From positions 930,001 to 994,000 of the forward strand of contig NZ_FNAJ01000001.1 in the NCBI RefSeq assembly GCF_900101905.1: DNA of 64,000 bases, written 5' to 3'. A model generated the notes under the pieces. The model worked only from the letters and a program-made list of their open reading frames with translations, had not been told where the DNA came from and did not search any database. The position numbers and the translations under genes are program-made. Positions 9,710-17,291 of this stretch are shown one piece after another (the first letter of the stretch is position 1; each line of letters opens with the position of its first letter). This DNA is from Myxococcus virescens (GTDB lineage Bacteria > Myxococcota > Myxococcia > Myxococcales > Myxococcaceae).

Positions 9710-11809
9710 CTACTTCGCGGGCACGACGGCGGCGTCGCTGGCGGTGCGCAGCTCGTCTACCACGCGCCTGGCCCCGTAGACGTGCTCCAGCCCCGCCAGG
9801 ATGCCCTCTCCGTGCACGGCGACCGCGCGGTTCGTCTCAGGGACGTAGGCATAGCGGCCGCCCAGCGAGTGCAGGTTCCCATCGAAGATGAGCCCCACCA
9901 CGCGCCCGTCGCGGTCCACCAGGGGCGAGCCGGAGTTGCCGCCGATGATGTCGTTGGTGGTGGCCACGTCGAATGGCGTCTGGGGCGGCACCTTGCCACG
10001 CGCCTTCAGCCAGGTGTCCGGGAGCTTGTACGGCTCCTTGCCAGTGTGGCGCTCATACGCGCCGCCAAAGGTGGTGAGCGCGGCCACGGGGCGGCCATTC
10101 TCATCCCAGCCCTTCACCTGCCCGGCGTTGAGGCGGAGGGTGAAGGTGGCGTCCGGATAACCGGAGGTGCCGTACACCGCGAGGTGCGCCTTGGCGATGC
10201 GCTCGCCATTGCGCTTGAGCACCGCCTCCACGGTGTCCTCGTAGCGCTTGCGCGCCGCGCGGGCCTCCGCGTCCACCTTGCGCGCGAAGAGAATCATCGG
10301 GTCCTTGGAGGCCTCCACCGCCGCCTTGCCGCCCTTGAGCAGCGCGGCGCGCACCTTCACGTCCCGCAGCTTCGTGCCACGCACCAGGGCGCGCGCCAGG
10401 TCGGCGGGCGCCTCGCGTCCGAGCACCGACTGGACGAAGGGGTCATCCGCGCCCAGCGTCTCGCGCACGCGGGTGAGGCCGAAGGTCAGCAGCGCCTGGT
10501 CCAGCTCGGGCGTCACCGGCGCGTCGCGCAGGAGCTGCTGCTCCAGCGTGGGGAGCTGGGACTGGGTGTACTCGCGCAGCCGCTCCGCGTTGGGCCGCTC
10601 CTTCTCCTCGGCCACGCGCACCAGGTGCCGGGCCATGCGGAAGAGCTCGGAGGGATAGGCGTCCCCGGCCTCCTTCATGCGGTAGTCGGGCAGCATGCGG
10701 CGGTACGCGTCCAGCGCCTGGGTGATTTCGTCCCACGCGCCGTCGGTGGCGGCCTTCACCTGCGCGTTGGCGTCCACCTTCTGGCGCAGCGCCGCTTCGT
10801 CCTGACGCTTGCCGGCCAGCAGCGCCGGGTCCGCCAGCGCCTGGTGCCGCCCGCGCAGCGCCTTCAGCCCGTTCTCCACGCCGCGTAGCATGGAGCGCGT
10901 GGTGCGGTAGCGCTCCGCCGAACCCCCAGCGTACTCGCGCAGCATGCCGCGCAGCTCGGCGAGCTGGAGCAGCGTGTACGGCAGGTTGACGTCGCGCTGG
11001 AACTCCAGCTCGGCGACGGTCGCCTTGCGCTCGGTGCCACCCGGGTGGCCGGAGACGAAGACGAGGTCACCCTCCTTCGCGCCCTGCTTCGCCCACGGCA
11101 GGAAGTGCGGGCTCTTCGCGGGCGCATTGTCCTGCCACACGCGCAGGAAGGCCGCGTCGAAGCCGAAGCGCGGGAAGTTGAAGTTGTCCGGGTCACCGCC
11201 AAAGGCGGCCATGGAGAACTCGGGCGCGAAGACGAGCCGCACGTCCTGGAAGCGACGGTACTTGTACAGGTGATACTTGCCGCCGTTGTAGAGCGTCACC
11301 ACGTCACAACGCACGTCTCCGGACGTGGCGCAGGCGGCCTCCACCGCGGCCGTCTCCTTCTTCAACGCGGTGTTGAAGGCCGCGCCAGTGAGGCCCTTCG
11401 TCGCCGCGTTCATCCGCGCGGTGACGTCCGTCATCTCCACCAGCTGGTTGGCCTCCACCTTCGGGCAGCGCAGCTCCTGCGCGGCGCTCGAGGCGTAGAA
11501 GCCCTTGGCCAGCAGGTCCTTCTTCGGCGAGGACAGGTCCTCGATGCAGCCGCGGATGCAGTGGTGATTGGTCATCACCAGGCCCTCTGGCGACACGAAG
11601 CTGGCGGAGCAGCCGCCGGCCAGTCGCACCGAGCCGAGCCGGACGTGGTCCAGCCACGCCTGCGTGGGCGTGAAGCCGTAGGCCTTGTTCACCGTGTCGG
11701 AGGGAAAGGCGTCGTAGGTCCACATTCCCTCGTCCGCCGAGGCGGGGAGGGACAGGAGCAGGCCGAGTGCGAGCAGTCTGCGATCCACGTGCGGGCGTCC
11801 TTCTGTCAT
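9710..11809 (-). CDS. Secreted S46-family dipeptidyl-peptidase (DPP7-like)
   Basis: 699 aa from the ATG at 11809. The signal peptide covers RRLLALGLLLSLPASA. The N-terminal half has GGCSASFVSPEGLVMTNHHC with the catalytic His, and the C-terminal half has DIIGGNSGSPLVDRDG with the catalytic Ser near residue 625. The overall layout and length (about 700) fit peptidase family S46, periplasmic exopeptidases that release dipeptides. The residue 18 places after the catalytic Ser is Gly (FDGN), as in DPP7, which prefers hydrophobic P1 residues; DPP11 has Arg there and prefers Asp/Glu. It fits a predator that digests prey protein. Divergent from the lipase-like gene, 113 bases away. Confidence 0.92.
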   Translation of the reverse strand: MTEGRPHVDRRLLALGLLLSLPASADEGMWTYDAFPSDTVNKAYGFTPTQAWLDHVRLGSVRLAGGCSASFVSPEGLVMTNHHCIRGCIEDLSSPKKDLLAKGFYASSAAQELRCPKVEANQLVEMTDVTARMNAATKGLTGAAFNTALKKETAAVEAACATSGDVRCDVVTLYNGGKYHLYKYRRFQDVRLVFAPEFSMAAFGGDPDNFNFPRFGFDAAFLRVWQDNAPAKSPHFLPWAKQGAKEGDLVFVSGHPGGTERKATVAELEFQRDVNLPYTLLQLAELRGMLREYAGGSAERYRTTRSMLRGVENGLKALRGRHQALADPALLAGKRQDEAALRQKVDANAQVKAATDGAWDEITQALDAYRRMLPDYRMKEAGDAYPSELFRMARHLVRVAEEKERPNAERLREYTQSQLPTLEQQLLRDAPVTPELDQALLTFGLTRVRETLGADDPFVQSVLGREAPADLARALVRGTKLRDVKVRAALLKGGKAAVEASKDPMILFARKVDAEARAARKRYEDTVEAVLKRNGERIAKAHLAVYGTSGYPDATFTLRLNAGQVKGWDENGRPVAALTTFGGAYERHTGKEPYKLPDTWLKARGKVPPQTPFDVATTNDIIGGNSGSPLVDRDGRVVGLIFDGNLHSLGGRYAYVPETNRAVAVHGEGILAGLEHVYGARRVVDELRTASDAAVVPAK

Positions 11810-11922
11810 GACTGGGAGTGGGGGTTGCCGGTTCTCGACTTGACGGCCGGCGCGCGTCAACCCCCGAGCGGAGGATGCATTCCCCACGGGTATCATGCGC
11901 CGCGTCAGATATGGTGGAGGCA

Positions 11923-13077
11923 ATGCCAGGCAAGCATCGCGTCTACCTCGTCCCCGGTTTCTTCGGCTTCATCAACCTGGGCGAGCTCATCTACTTCGGC
12001 CACGCCCTGGACTATCTGAAGGACGAGCTGGCCCGCAGGCAGGTGGAGGCGGAGGTCATCATCGTCCTCTCCCACCCCACGGCCTCCATCCGCACGCGCA
12101 CCGCGGACCTGCTCAAGGCCGTGCAGGAGACGGCGTCCGGAGACGATGGCCCCATCCACCTCATCGGCCACTCGACGGGCGGGTTGGACTCGCGCCTGTT
12201 CGTCAGCCCCGGCGCGCAGGTGGCGGAGGGCATGGACCTGGAGTCCTTCGCCAGGCGCGTGCGCACCGTGACGTCCGTGTCCACGCCGCACGCGGGCACG
12301 CCGCTGGCCACGTTCTTCATGGGCCTGTTCGGGCAGCGCATCCTCAAGCTGCTGTCGCTCTTCACCGTCTACGTGCTGCGCTTCGGCAGGCTGCCGCTGC
12401 GCGTGGTGTTCCGCTTCGGACACCTGCTCGCGCGGGCGGATGACCAGCTCGGATGGAAGCCCACGCTGCTGGACCAGCTCTATGACCAGCTCCTGGGGGA
12501 CTTCTCCTCGGAGCGCCGTGACGCGGTGTCGAAATTCCTCAGCGACGTGGGCAACGACACCTCGCTGATTCCGCAGCTCACGCCGGAGGGCATCGACCTG
12601 TTCAACGCCAGCACGCTGGACCGGCCCGGCGTGCGGTATGGCTCGGTGGTGACGCAGGCGCGCCCGCCGTCGCTGCGCACGCGCATGGCGGCGGGGCTGG
12701 ACCCCTACGCGCAGCTCACGCACACCATCTACGCGCTGACGTACGGGCAGACGCAGCGGATGCCACTCACGGCGCTGCCGCTGCACACGCCCGCGCAGAC
12801 GGCGGCGCTGGTGCAGGCCTATGGCGCGATGCCTGGGCCCACGGCGTGTGACGGCATCGTCCCCACGCGCTCGCAGGTGTATGGCCGGGTGCTGGCCGCG
12901 GTGCGCGCGGACCACCTGGATGCGATTGGCCACTTCGACCAGCCCGCGCACCAACCGCCGCACGTGGATTGGCTCATCTCCGGCTCCGGCTTCCGCAGGC
13001 CCCAGTTCGAGTCGACGTGGAAGAGCATCGTCGACTTCCTGCTGGAGGACGAGCGCCCTGTCTTCACGGGGTCGTGA
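11923..13077 (+). CDS. Lipase-like alpha/beta hydrolase
   Basis: 384 aa from the ATG at 11923, with GGTGGAGG 2-6 bases upstream; an ATG at 11911 is less well placed. The start VYLVPGFFGF is the strand-plus-oxyanion region of triacylglycerol-lipase-like hydrolases. The nucleophile elbow GHSTGGLDSR lies near residue 79, followed by TSVSTPHAGTPLA typical of bacterial lipases. A late HFD (residue about 332, AIGHFDQP) is a candidate catalytic His. No signal peptide is visible, so it is probably cytosolic or exported by another route. It could act on lipids or polyester; the substrate is not clear. Confidence 0.8.
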   Translation: MPGKHRVYLVPGFFGFINLGELIYFGHALDYLKDELARRQVEAEVIIVLSHPTASIRTRTADLLKAVQETASGDDGPIHLIGHSTGGLDSRLFVSPGAQVAEGMDLESFARRVRTVTSVSTPHAGTPLATFFMGLFGQRILKLLSLFTVYVLRFGRLPLRVVFRFGHLLARADDQLGWKPTLLDQLYDQLLGDFSSERRDAVSKFLSDVGNDTSLIPQLTPEGIDLFNASTLDRPGVRYGSVVTQARPPSLRTRMAAGLDPYAQLTHTIYALTYGQTQRMPLTALPLHTPAQTAALVQAYGAMPGPTACDGIVPTRSQVYGRVLAAVRADHLDAIGHFDQPAHQPPHVDWLISGSGFRRPQFESTWKSIVDFLLEDERPVFTGS

Positions 13078-13107
13078 CGACCGCGAAGACCTCCACATCC
13101 GGCAGGG

Positions 13108-14262
13108 TCAGTAGACGCCCATCAGGTGAATCTGCACGCGCGGATTCCCAAGGTATTCCTCCAGCCGCCATCGGCTGCGCATGCCGTCATCACGAATGCC
13201 CAGGCCGCCTCCGGGCTTCGGCGCCTCCGCGCTGGCGAGCGCATCCCGGAGCTGGGACACGGCCCAGGAGTCGAACTTCGGGTCGCCGGAGCCTTCAATC
13301 ACCTTGAGGTCGAGCAGCTTCCCGTCGCGCGCCTGCCAGACCTCGACGATGGCCGCGAGCGCGAGCACCGGCGTGGTGACATCCACCATGTACATGTTGG
13401 CCGCGCGCCCGGCCTCGACGGCCGCTTGCATGCGATTGCGCTGCTCCAACCGGTGGTCCCGGGGCTCGGCGGCGATGGAACTGCCTGTCTTTCCGAAGCG
13501 CGCGATGGCATCCACCTGTTCGCGCTTCATTCGTGAGCCCAACACCTTCAGGTCTGGAGGTGGCGGGTTCACCAACTGCTTCGCGAAGCCTTCCCGCAAC
13601 TTCGCGAAGTAGGGATGCGTGGCGCCGCCCGACGCGCGCGCCGTCGCGGCGGCGTCCTGGGCCCAGCCATCCACCCGTTCGCGGGCCTCCTCGGCCTGCC
13701 GGGCCGCCAGCGCCTTCGGGTCAGGAGCCTCACCAGGGCGGAGCGTCCGCCCCGTCGAAGGCGGGCCGCTGCGCAGCAGGCCGCCTCCCAGCAGTTCTTG
13801 TGGCTCCAGGCTGGGACGCGGCTGTGGCTGCGAGACGTCGCGCGGAATGTCCTGAGCCAGGGCTGGCGGCTCGCTGGGCCCCGCTGGGGCGACATCGGAG
13901 GGAAGTGGCTCGGCCCGCGCGGAGGACTCCTGCTGCAAAGGAGTGTCCGAGTCCTGCGTCGCAGTGGCGCGCGGACGCTCAGCGTGCCTCGGTGGGTCTT
14001 CCTTCTTCGTGGGCGGCCGCGGGCGCTCCTCAGGTGGAGGGGCGCCGCGCGGCTCCGGGGGCGCAGGTGGAGGCGTAGGGGCCTTGTAGACGACGTCCAT
14101 CTCCACGATGCGGGGAGGCACGCGCCGGCTCCGGTCGGCATCGGACGGGCTCTCCGACAGCGCCGCGAAGAGCGCTGCATGCAGGAGCCCCGACACCAGG
14201 AGCATGAGAATCAGTTGGGCGCGCCGCGACACGGCAGCCAGCTTGCCTCGACGCGTCACCAC
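13108..14262 (-). CDS. TonB-like energy-transducer protein
   Basis: 384 aa from a GTG at 14262. One N-terminal membrane helix (LILMLLVSGLLHAALFAAL) is followed by a Pro-rich spacer of about 130 residues (PTPPPAPPEPRG and onward), a helical middle, and a C-terminal domain of about 90 residues with the TonB/TolA-like pattern (LAAIVEVWQARDGKLLDLKV, then DSWAVSQLRDAL). This is the architecture of proteins that link the inner-membrane motor to outer-membrane receptors. No exbB/exbD is beside it. It could serve the TonB-dependent receptors elsewhere in the window. It is convergent with the lipase-like gene, leaving 30 bases. Confidence 0.75.
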   Translation of the reverse strand: MVTRRGKLAAVSRRAQLILMLLVSGLLHAALFAALSESPSDADRSRRVPPRIVEMDVVYKAPTPPPAPPEPRGAPPPEERPRPPTKKEDPPRHAERPRATATQDSDTPLQQESSARAEPLPSDVAPAGPSEPPALAQDIPRDVSQPQPRPSLEPQELLGGGLLRSGPPSTGRTLRPGEAPDPKALAARQAEEARERVDGWAQDAAATARASGGATHPYFAKLREGFAKQLVNPPPPDLKVLGSRMKREQVDAIARFGKTGSSIAAEPRDHRLEQRNRMQAAVEAGRAANMYMVDVTTPVLALAAIVEVWQARDGKLLDLKVIEGSGDPKFDSWAVSQLRDALASAEAPKPGGGLGIRDDGMRSRWRLEEYLGNPRVQIHLMGVY

Positions 14263-14381
14263 AGTGAAGCCATGTGCAAGCGGGATGTCCTGCGATGACT
14301 CCTGCCCGGTGCGCGCAGGCGCCCTCTACAACTTGCACGCCAATCCGGACTCCTCAAAAGGCAGGCAAACCCTGGACTAGC

Positions 14382-14683
14382 ATGAGCCCCATGCGGCACC
14401 GATTCCTCGCCCTGTTCACCCTTCTACCCGCCGTCACCCTGGCGTATGGAGGCATGGAGTCCCTCCGTCCCCATGACGAGGAGAGTAGCGCACGCTCTGC
14501 GTCCACATCCCGCTCCCCGCGTCGCTACTATATGGCATCAACCTGAACCAAGAGACCGAAGCGGATGGCACACCGACCCTCCGGCCTCGAGCGCCCGGAC
14601 GTTATCGACGGATAGCCCTGTATGAGAAGCACTACATTTCCTTGGACGCAGCTTGTCGCTGCCACGGTTTATCAAGAGTCTGA
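14382..14683 (+). pseudogene. Short secreted protein gene broken by a frameshift
   Basis: The ATG at 14382 opens a 54-residue frame with a signal peptide (MSPMRHRFLALFTLLPAVTL) that ends at 14546. A second frame, free of stops from the TAG at about 14488 to the TGA at 14681-14683, reads like the continuation of a protein (RTLCVHIPLPASLLYGINLN, then RYRRIALYEKHYISLDAACR). Joining the two frames near 14480-14500 by one indel would give a secreted protein of about 100 residues. I do not recognise the family. Its end overlaps the 3' end of the convergent SecB-like gene by 52 bases. It sits at the edge of the AT-richer island. Confidence 0.4.
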
Positions 14684-15126
14684 CCAATCCGAAATGGCGG
14701 CAACGTCACAACCGGAATTCCAAGCTGAGCGCAGGAACTTTGAATAAACGCCCGCAAATACGGCCAAACATGAACCATGCCATTTGTCTGACTATAGAGC
14801 TGAATCTCGTCATCCGTGAAGTCTGCGCCGTCCACCATTGAATAAACAGCGATTACATGGTACTTCACGCGCACAAAGACGGCCTGCGGATCGACTCGCG
14901 AGCGCACCGCGAAGTCGAATCGAAAGATCGAAGCGAACTCTGATTTTGGAGATGATGGCTGCCTAGCGGTCTGAACAACAATGTTCAAATCCTGCTCAAC
15001 CTCCGCCTCCGGCTCCCCATCACCTGAAGGCCATCCAGCCCCCGCCTCAAGGTGAGTTTGCCGCAGTTCTTTCAGGGAGAACGCCGCAGCCATTCTTGCA
15101 AGGGTTTCTCGCTGAGTCCCATTCAT
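14632..15126 (-). CDS. SecB-like chaperone of a toxin-antitoxin-chaperone module
   Basis: 164 aa, close to the usual SecB length of about 155. The core FRFDFAVRSRVDPQAVFVRVKY, VYSMVDGADFTDDEIQLYS and NGMVHVWPYLRAFIQSSCAQLGIPVVTLPPF follow the SecB pattern: alternating beta-strands, then the conserved 'WPYLR...LG.P...LPPF' end. Its ATG overlaps the stop of the antitoxin gene (ATGA at 15126-15123), so translation is coupled. In known TAC systems (M. tuberculosis HigB1-HigA1-Rv1957) the SecB-like protein binds and stabilises the antitoxin and can partly replace SecB in export. The same role is inferred here. Base composition is AT-richer than the flanks, which fits horizontal gain. Confidence 0.8.
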   Translation of the reverse strand: MNGTQRETLARMAAAFSLKELRQTHLEAGAGWPSGDGEPEAEVEQDLNIVVQTARQPSSPKSEFASIFRFDFAVRSRVDPQAVFVRVKYHVIAVYSMVDGADFTDDEIQLYSQTNGMVHVWPYLRAFIQSSCAQLGIPVVTLPPFRIGQTLDKPWQRQAASKEM

Positions 15127-15758
15127 GCGGTCGCCTCAAGAGTCAAAGCATTTGTCGCAGCGCGAACTGGCTCCGGTTCTGGCTCGAAACTCAGCCTCAT
15201 GCTCTCAAATGGTCGACAGTCTGTGTCGAGTTCATTCAAAAGGCTCCAGAGCGATGCTCTATAGCTACATTCGCTAGGGCCTTTCGGGAGTTCAAGATGG
15301 AAGGAGCTTTCGCTGCGAATACGAAAAGTCTGCTCCGGAACGCACCGCCAGTTGTTTCGTAGCTCGTCGACCCGCGTCGGCTCCTCGGCCAGCAACACCA
15401 ATGCTGCCGTCAGTGTTGGGCTTATATCCTTTCCCGCCTTCACTTTTGACAGATAGCCCGGGGAAAGCCCCAAGAGGGGCTCCAAATCCCACTGCCGGAA
15501 CTTCGCGGTCTTGAGCCTCCGCAACGCAGCGTTCGCCTTTTTTGAGAGTTCCATGCGATACACACGCGCAAGTGCCATATCGAGCGCCCTTGTGGAGTCC
15601 TCATCGAGCCACTCAGTCCCACACGCTGTACACGTTGGAAGCTCCAGATCCGCTGGAACCTCAAGATCCGGAATATGCTTGAAGGCCATACGGCGTCCGG
15701 GCTTCGCCAGTGGCACCACCATTCCACGACCGCACTCAACACACTTGAAGCTCTTCAT
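15123..15758 (-). CDS. mqsA: MqsA-like antitoxin with C-terminal extension
   Basis: 211 aa from the ATG at 15758, which has TAGGAG 6 bases upstream; an ATG two codons earlier abuts the same site too closely. The N-terminal zinc-binding part has two CxxC pairs (KCVECG near residue 4 and CTACGTEWLDE near 43), as in MqsA. A helix-turn-helix follows (residues about 88-125: KFRQWDLEPLLGLSPGYLSK, then ISPTLTAALVLL), with DNA-binding and autorepression the expected role. E. coli MqsA ends here at 131 aa; this protein has about 75 more residues, rich in aromatic and hydrophobic patches (TFRIRSESSFHLEL). By analogy with HigA1 this tail may be the chaperone-addiction segment. Second gene of a toxin-antitoxin-chaperone operon. 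Confidence 0.82.
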   Translation of the reverse strand: MKSFKCVECGRGMVVPLAKPGRRMAFKHIPDLEVPADLELPTCTACGTEWLDEDSTRALDMALARVYRMELSKKANAALRRLKTAKFRQWDLEPLLGLSPGYLSKVKAGKDISPTLTAALVLLAEEPTRVDELRNNWRCVPEQTFRIRSESSFHLELPKGPSECSYRASLWSLLNELDTDCRPFESMRLSFEPEPEPVRAATNALTLEATA

Positions 15759-15767
15759 TGCCATCTC

Positions 15768-16178
15768 CTACCAGCAGGGCTTGAGCACACCGCCATTTCG
15801 CTCAAGGTCACTTTGGAGACGATGAAACGAAACACAAAACACAAGCTGGCCGCCATCCTCCACGCGAATCATCAACTTCACATACCAAGTTTTGCGATGC
15901 CTGAGTCCCGTAGCCCTCGCCAATCCGCTGGATACCAGAAGTCCATAGGCGTCATACTCAAAACCGTCCCGTAGCGTTTCGGTGTGGGCGAAATCCGACT
16001 CCCTAAGTTCCAGCAAACCGCGTCGGATCAACTCGCGGGCTTTCGAGTAGTCTCCGACAATCGGAATGATCGTCTCCTCGCACCGCTTACGGTCGGGTCG
16101 AAAGTTCCCCGCCAGCACGAGCTCCCGAACTTGGCCGAGTGGATAGCGCGGTGGAACTGGGCGTGAGTTCACACCCAA
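15768..16178 (-). CDS. mqsR: MqsR-like toxin (mRNA interferase)
   Basis: Up to 136 aa if a TTG at 16178 is used; a GTG at 16172 is at least as likely. Alignment by eye with E. coli MqsR (98 aa) is good: PLGQVRELVLAGNFR matches its N-terminal helix, LLELRESDFAHTETLRDGFE matches the conserved ESDF helix, and TWYVKLMIRVEDGGQLVFCV matches the last strands. MqsR is a RelE-fold ribosome-independent RNase cutting at GCU sites; the same activity is inferred. Gene order toxin first, then antitoxin 9 bases later, is that of mqsRA. About 35 extra residues lie in the middle and at the C-terminus. First gene of the operon, directly behind the palindromic promoter. Confidence 0.8.
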   Translation of the reverse strand: MGVNSRPVPPRYPLGQVRELVLAGNFRPDRKRCEETIIPIVGDYSKARELIRRGLLELRESDFAHTETLRDGFEYDAYGLLVSSGLARATGLRHRKTWYVKLMIRVEDGGQLVFCVSFHRLQSDLERNGGVLKPCW

Positions 16179-16207
16179 TTTCTAATTTGGACTCGGTCCA
16201 AAATCAA
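16179..16207 (-). promoter_or_regulatory. Promoter of the toxin-antitoxin-chaperone operon with embedded operator
   Basis: On the minus strand TTGATT (16207-16202) and TAGAAA (16184-16179) are separated by exactly 17 bases. A perfect inverted repeat TTTGGAC-TCG-GTCCAAA (16186-16202) fills the spacer. The E. coli MqsA operator has the same design, two 5-base half-sites around 3 bases. Transcription would start about 7 bases on, at or near the GTG at 16172, so the mRNA may be leaderless. Binding by the antitoxin would block the promoter. Confidence 0.6.
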
Positions 16208-16681
16208 GTCTCGACCGTTCCTGCGAGGCAAGGGCCCTAATTTCGGCCACTTAGAAGCTTGAGCGACTGCGGCTGCCCTACGCCCTTTGCCCCCTTGCTG
16301 GGCTGAGGTGGTTGCAGGCGACCCCTCTAGAGCCCTACAGAACACCCTACCTTCTTTTCCGTGCCTCCGCCGTGCGAGATCTTTGTGCGGAATCAATCTT
16401 GATTGGTCCAGTGGGACTCCCGCGCTTCGCGCTCCCTAACTCGGGCGAGCGGGCAAACTCAGCCGACCTCCGCTCAAGCCTCATTTTCAGAGCAAGGTCG
16501 TGTTCCAAGTATCAACACTTCTCATTCGAATGACGACGTATTTGGCGCCCTCGCAGTTTGAATGCATGAATATGGGCTTTCGTTCTGAACGTGTCCCGCG
16601 CGACACGTCACGCCAAAGGCAGGGGGCCTGCTCAGTAAGCATCCTTGCCCCCTTTCATCACAACTCAGCCGCCCCATGCCC
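16208..16681. other. AT-richer intergenic region, no gene seen
   Basis: About 470 bases between the operon promoter and the DUF4442 gene end. Short frames on both strands (longest 73 codons at 16312-16533) lack ribosome sites and the local codon preference. Base composition is clearly lower in GC than the flanks and continuous with the toxin-antitoxin island, so it is probably the upstream flank of the acquired segment. I saw no tRNA gene or direct repeat that would mark an integration site. Confidence 0.4.
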
Positions 16682-17173
16682 TCACGCCTTCTTCAACACC
16701 GCCAGGAAGCGGGCATCCGCGATGTGCGTGCCCTCGAAGTCCTCCAGGCGAACGGGAATCCACTCGCGGGCCTTGTCTCCCTTCTTCTGGAGCGCGGCGT
16801 CCAGGCTATTGAACGTTTCGGGAGACGGCTCACAGATGGCGCGCACGCCGCCCTTGGCCTTCGCGTGGAAGGACACCTGGAGCTCGTTTACCAGCGCCAG
16901 GTAGCGGCCCGGCGGGAAGCGGCGGAAGAGCCACACGCCCATCGTCAGTTCCATCACCGTCACCTGCACGCCCAGGTACACGCTGCCCACGTGGTTGCGC
17001 GTGCGCCGCTTCAGCGGCACGGACACCTGGGCCCGGGCATCCGATGCGTCCTCCACCCGGACGCCCATCACCGAGGACAGCGGGATGATGTTCTTCACCG
17101 CCACCGTCAGCAGCGCATTCGCCGCGCTGGGAGATACCTGACGCAGCCGTTCCACGAGGTCGAGAGCAAGCAT
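16682..17173 (-). CDS. DUF4442 hotdog-fold thioesterase-like protein
   Basis: 163 aa from the ATG at 17173. The hotdog-fold pattern is clear: a helix with NIIPLSSVMGVRVEDASD, then strands ARAQVSVPLKRRTRNHVGSV, YLGVQVTVMELTMGVWLF and LVNELQVSFHAKAKGGVRAI. The Asn-His in RTRNHVGS corresponds to the active region of PaaI-like thioesterases. DUF4442 members are predicted acyl-CoA thioesterases or acyl-binding proteins. It stands alone, divergent from dps 118 bases away. The upstream extension to 17416 overlaps the dps gene in antisense and is rejected. Confidence 0.78.
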   Translation of the reverse strand: MLALDLVERLRQVSPSAANALLTVAVKNIIPLSSVMGVRVEDASDARAQVSVPLKRRTRNHVGSVYLGVQVTVMELTMGVWLFRRFPPGRYLALVNELQVSFHAKAKGGVRAICEPSPETFNSLDAALQKKGDKAREWIPVRLEDFEGTHIADARFLAVLKKA

Positions 17174-17291
17174 GGTCCGCCCATCATACCGACCGTGAGC
17201 CCGGCCGCCTGCCCCCCAGGCGTCACGCGTGGGCTGGCAATCCCGGAAGGAATCCCCACCTTGGAATGACCTTCTGGAGGAACCGCGCACC

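Noticed and set aside
16312-16533. 73-codon plus-strand frame in the AT-richer gap
   Set aside because: No ribosome site, no codon preference and no recognisable motif; likely chance in lower-GC DNA.
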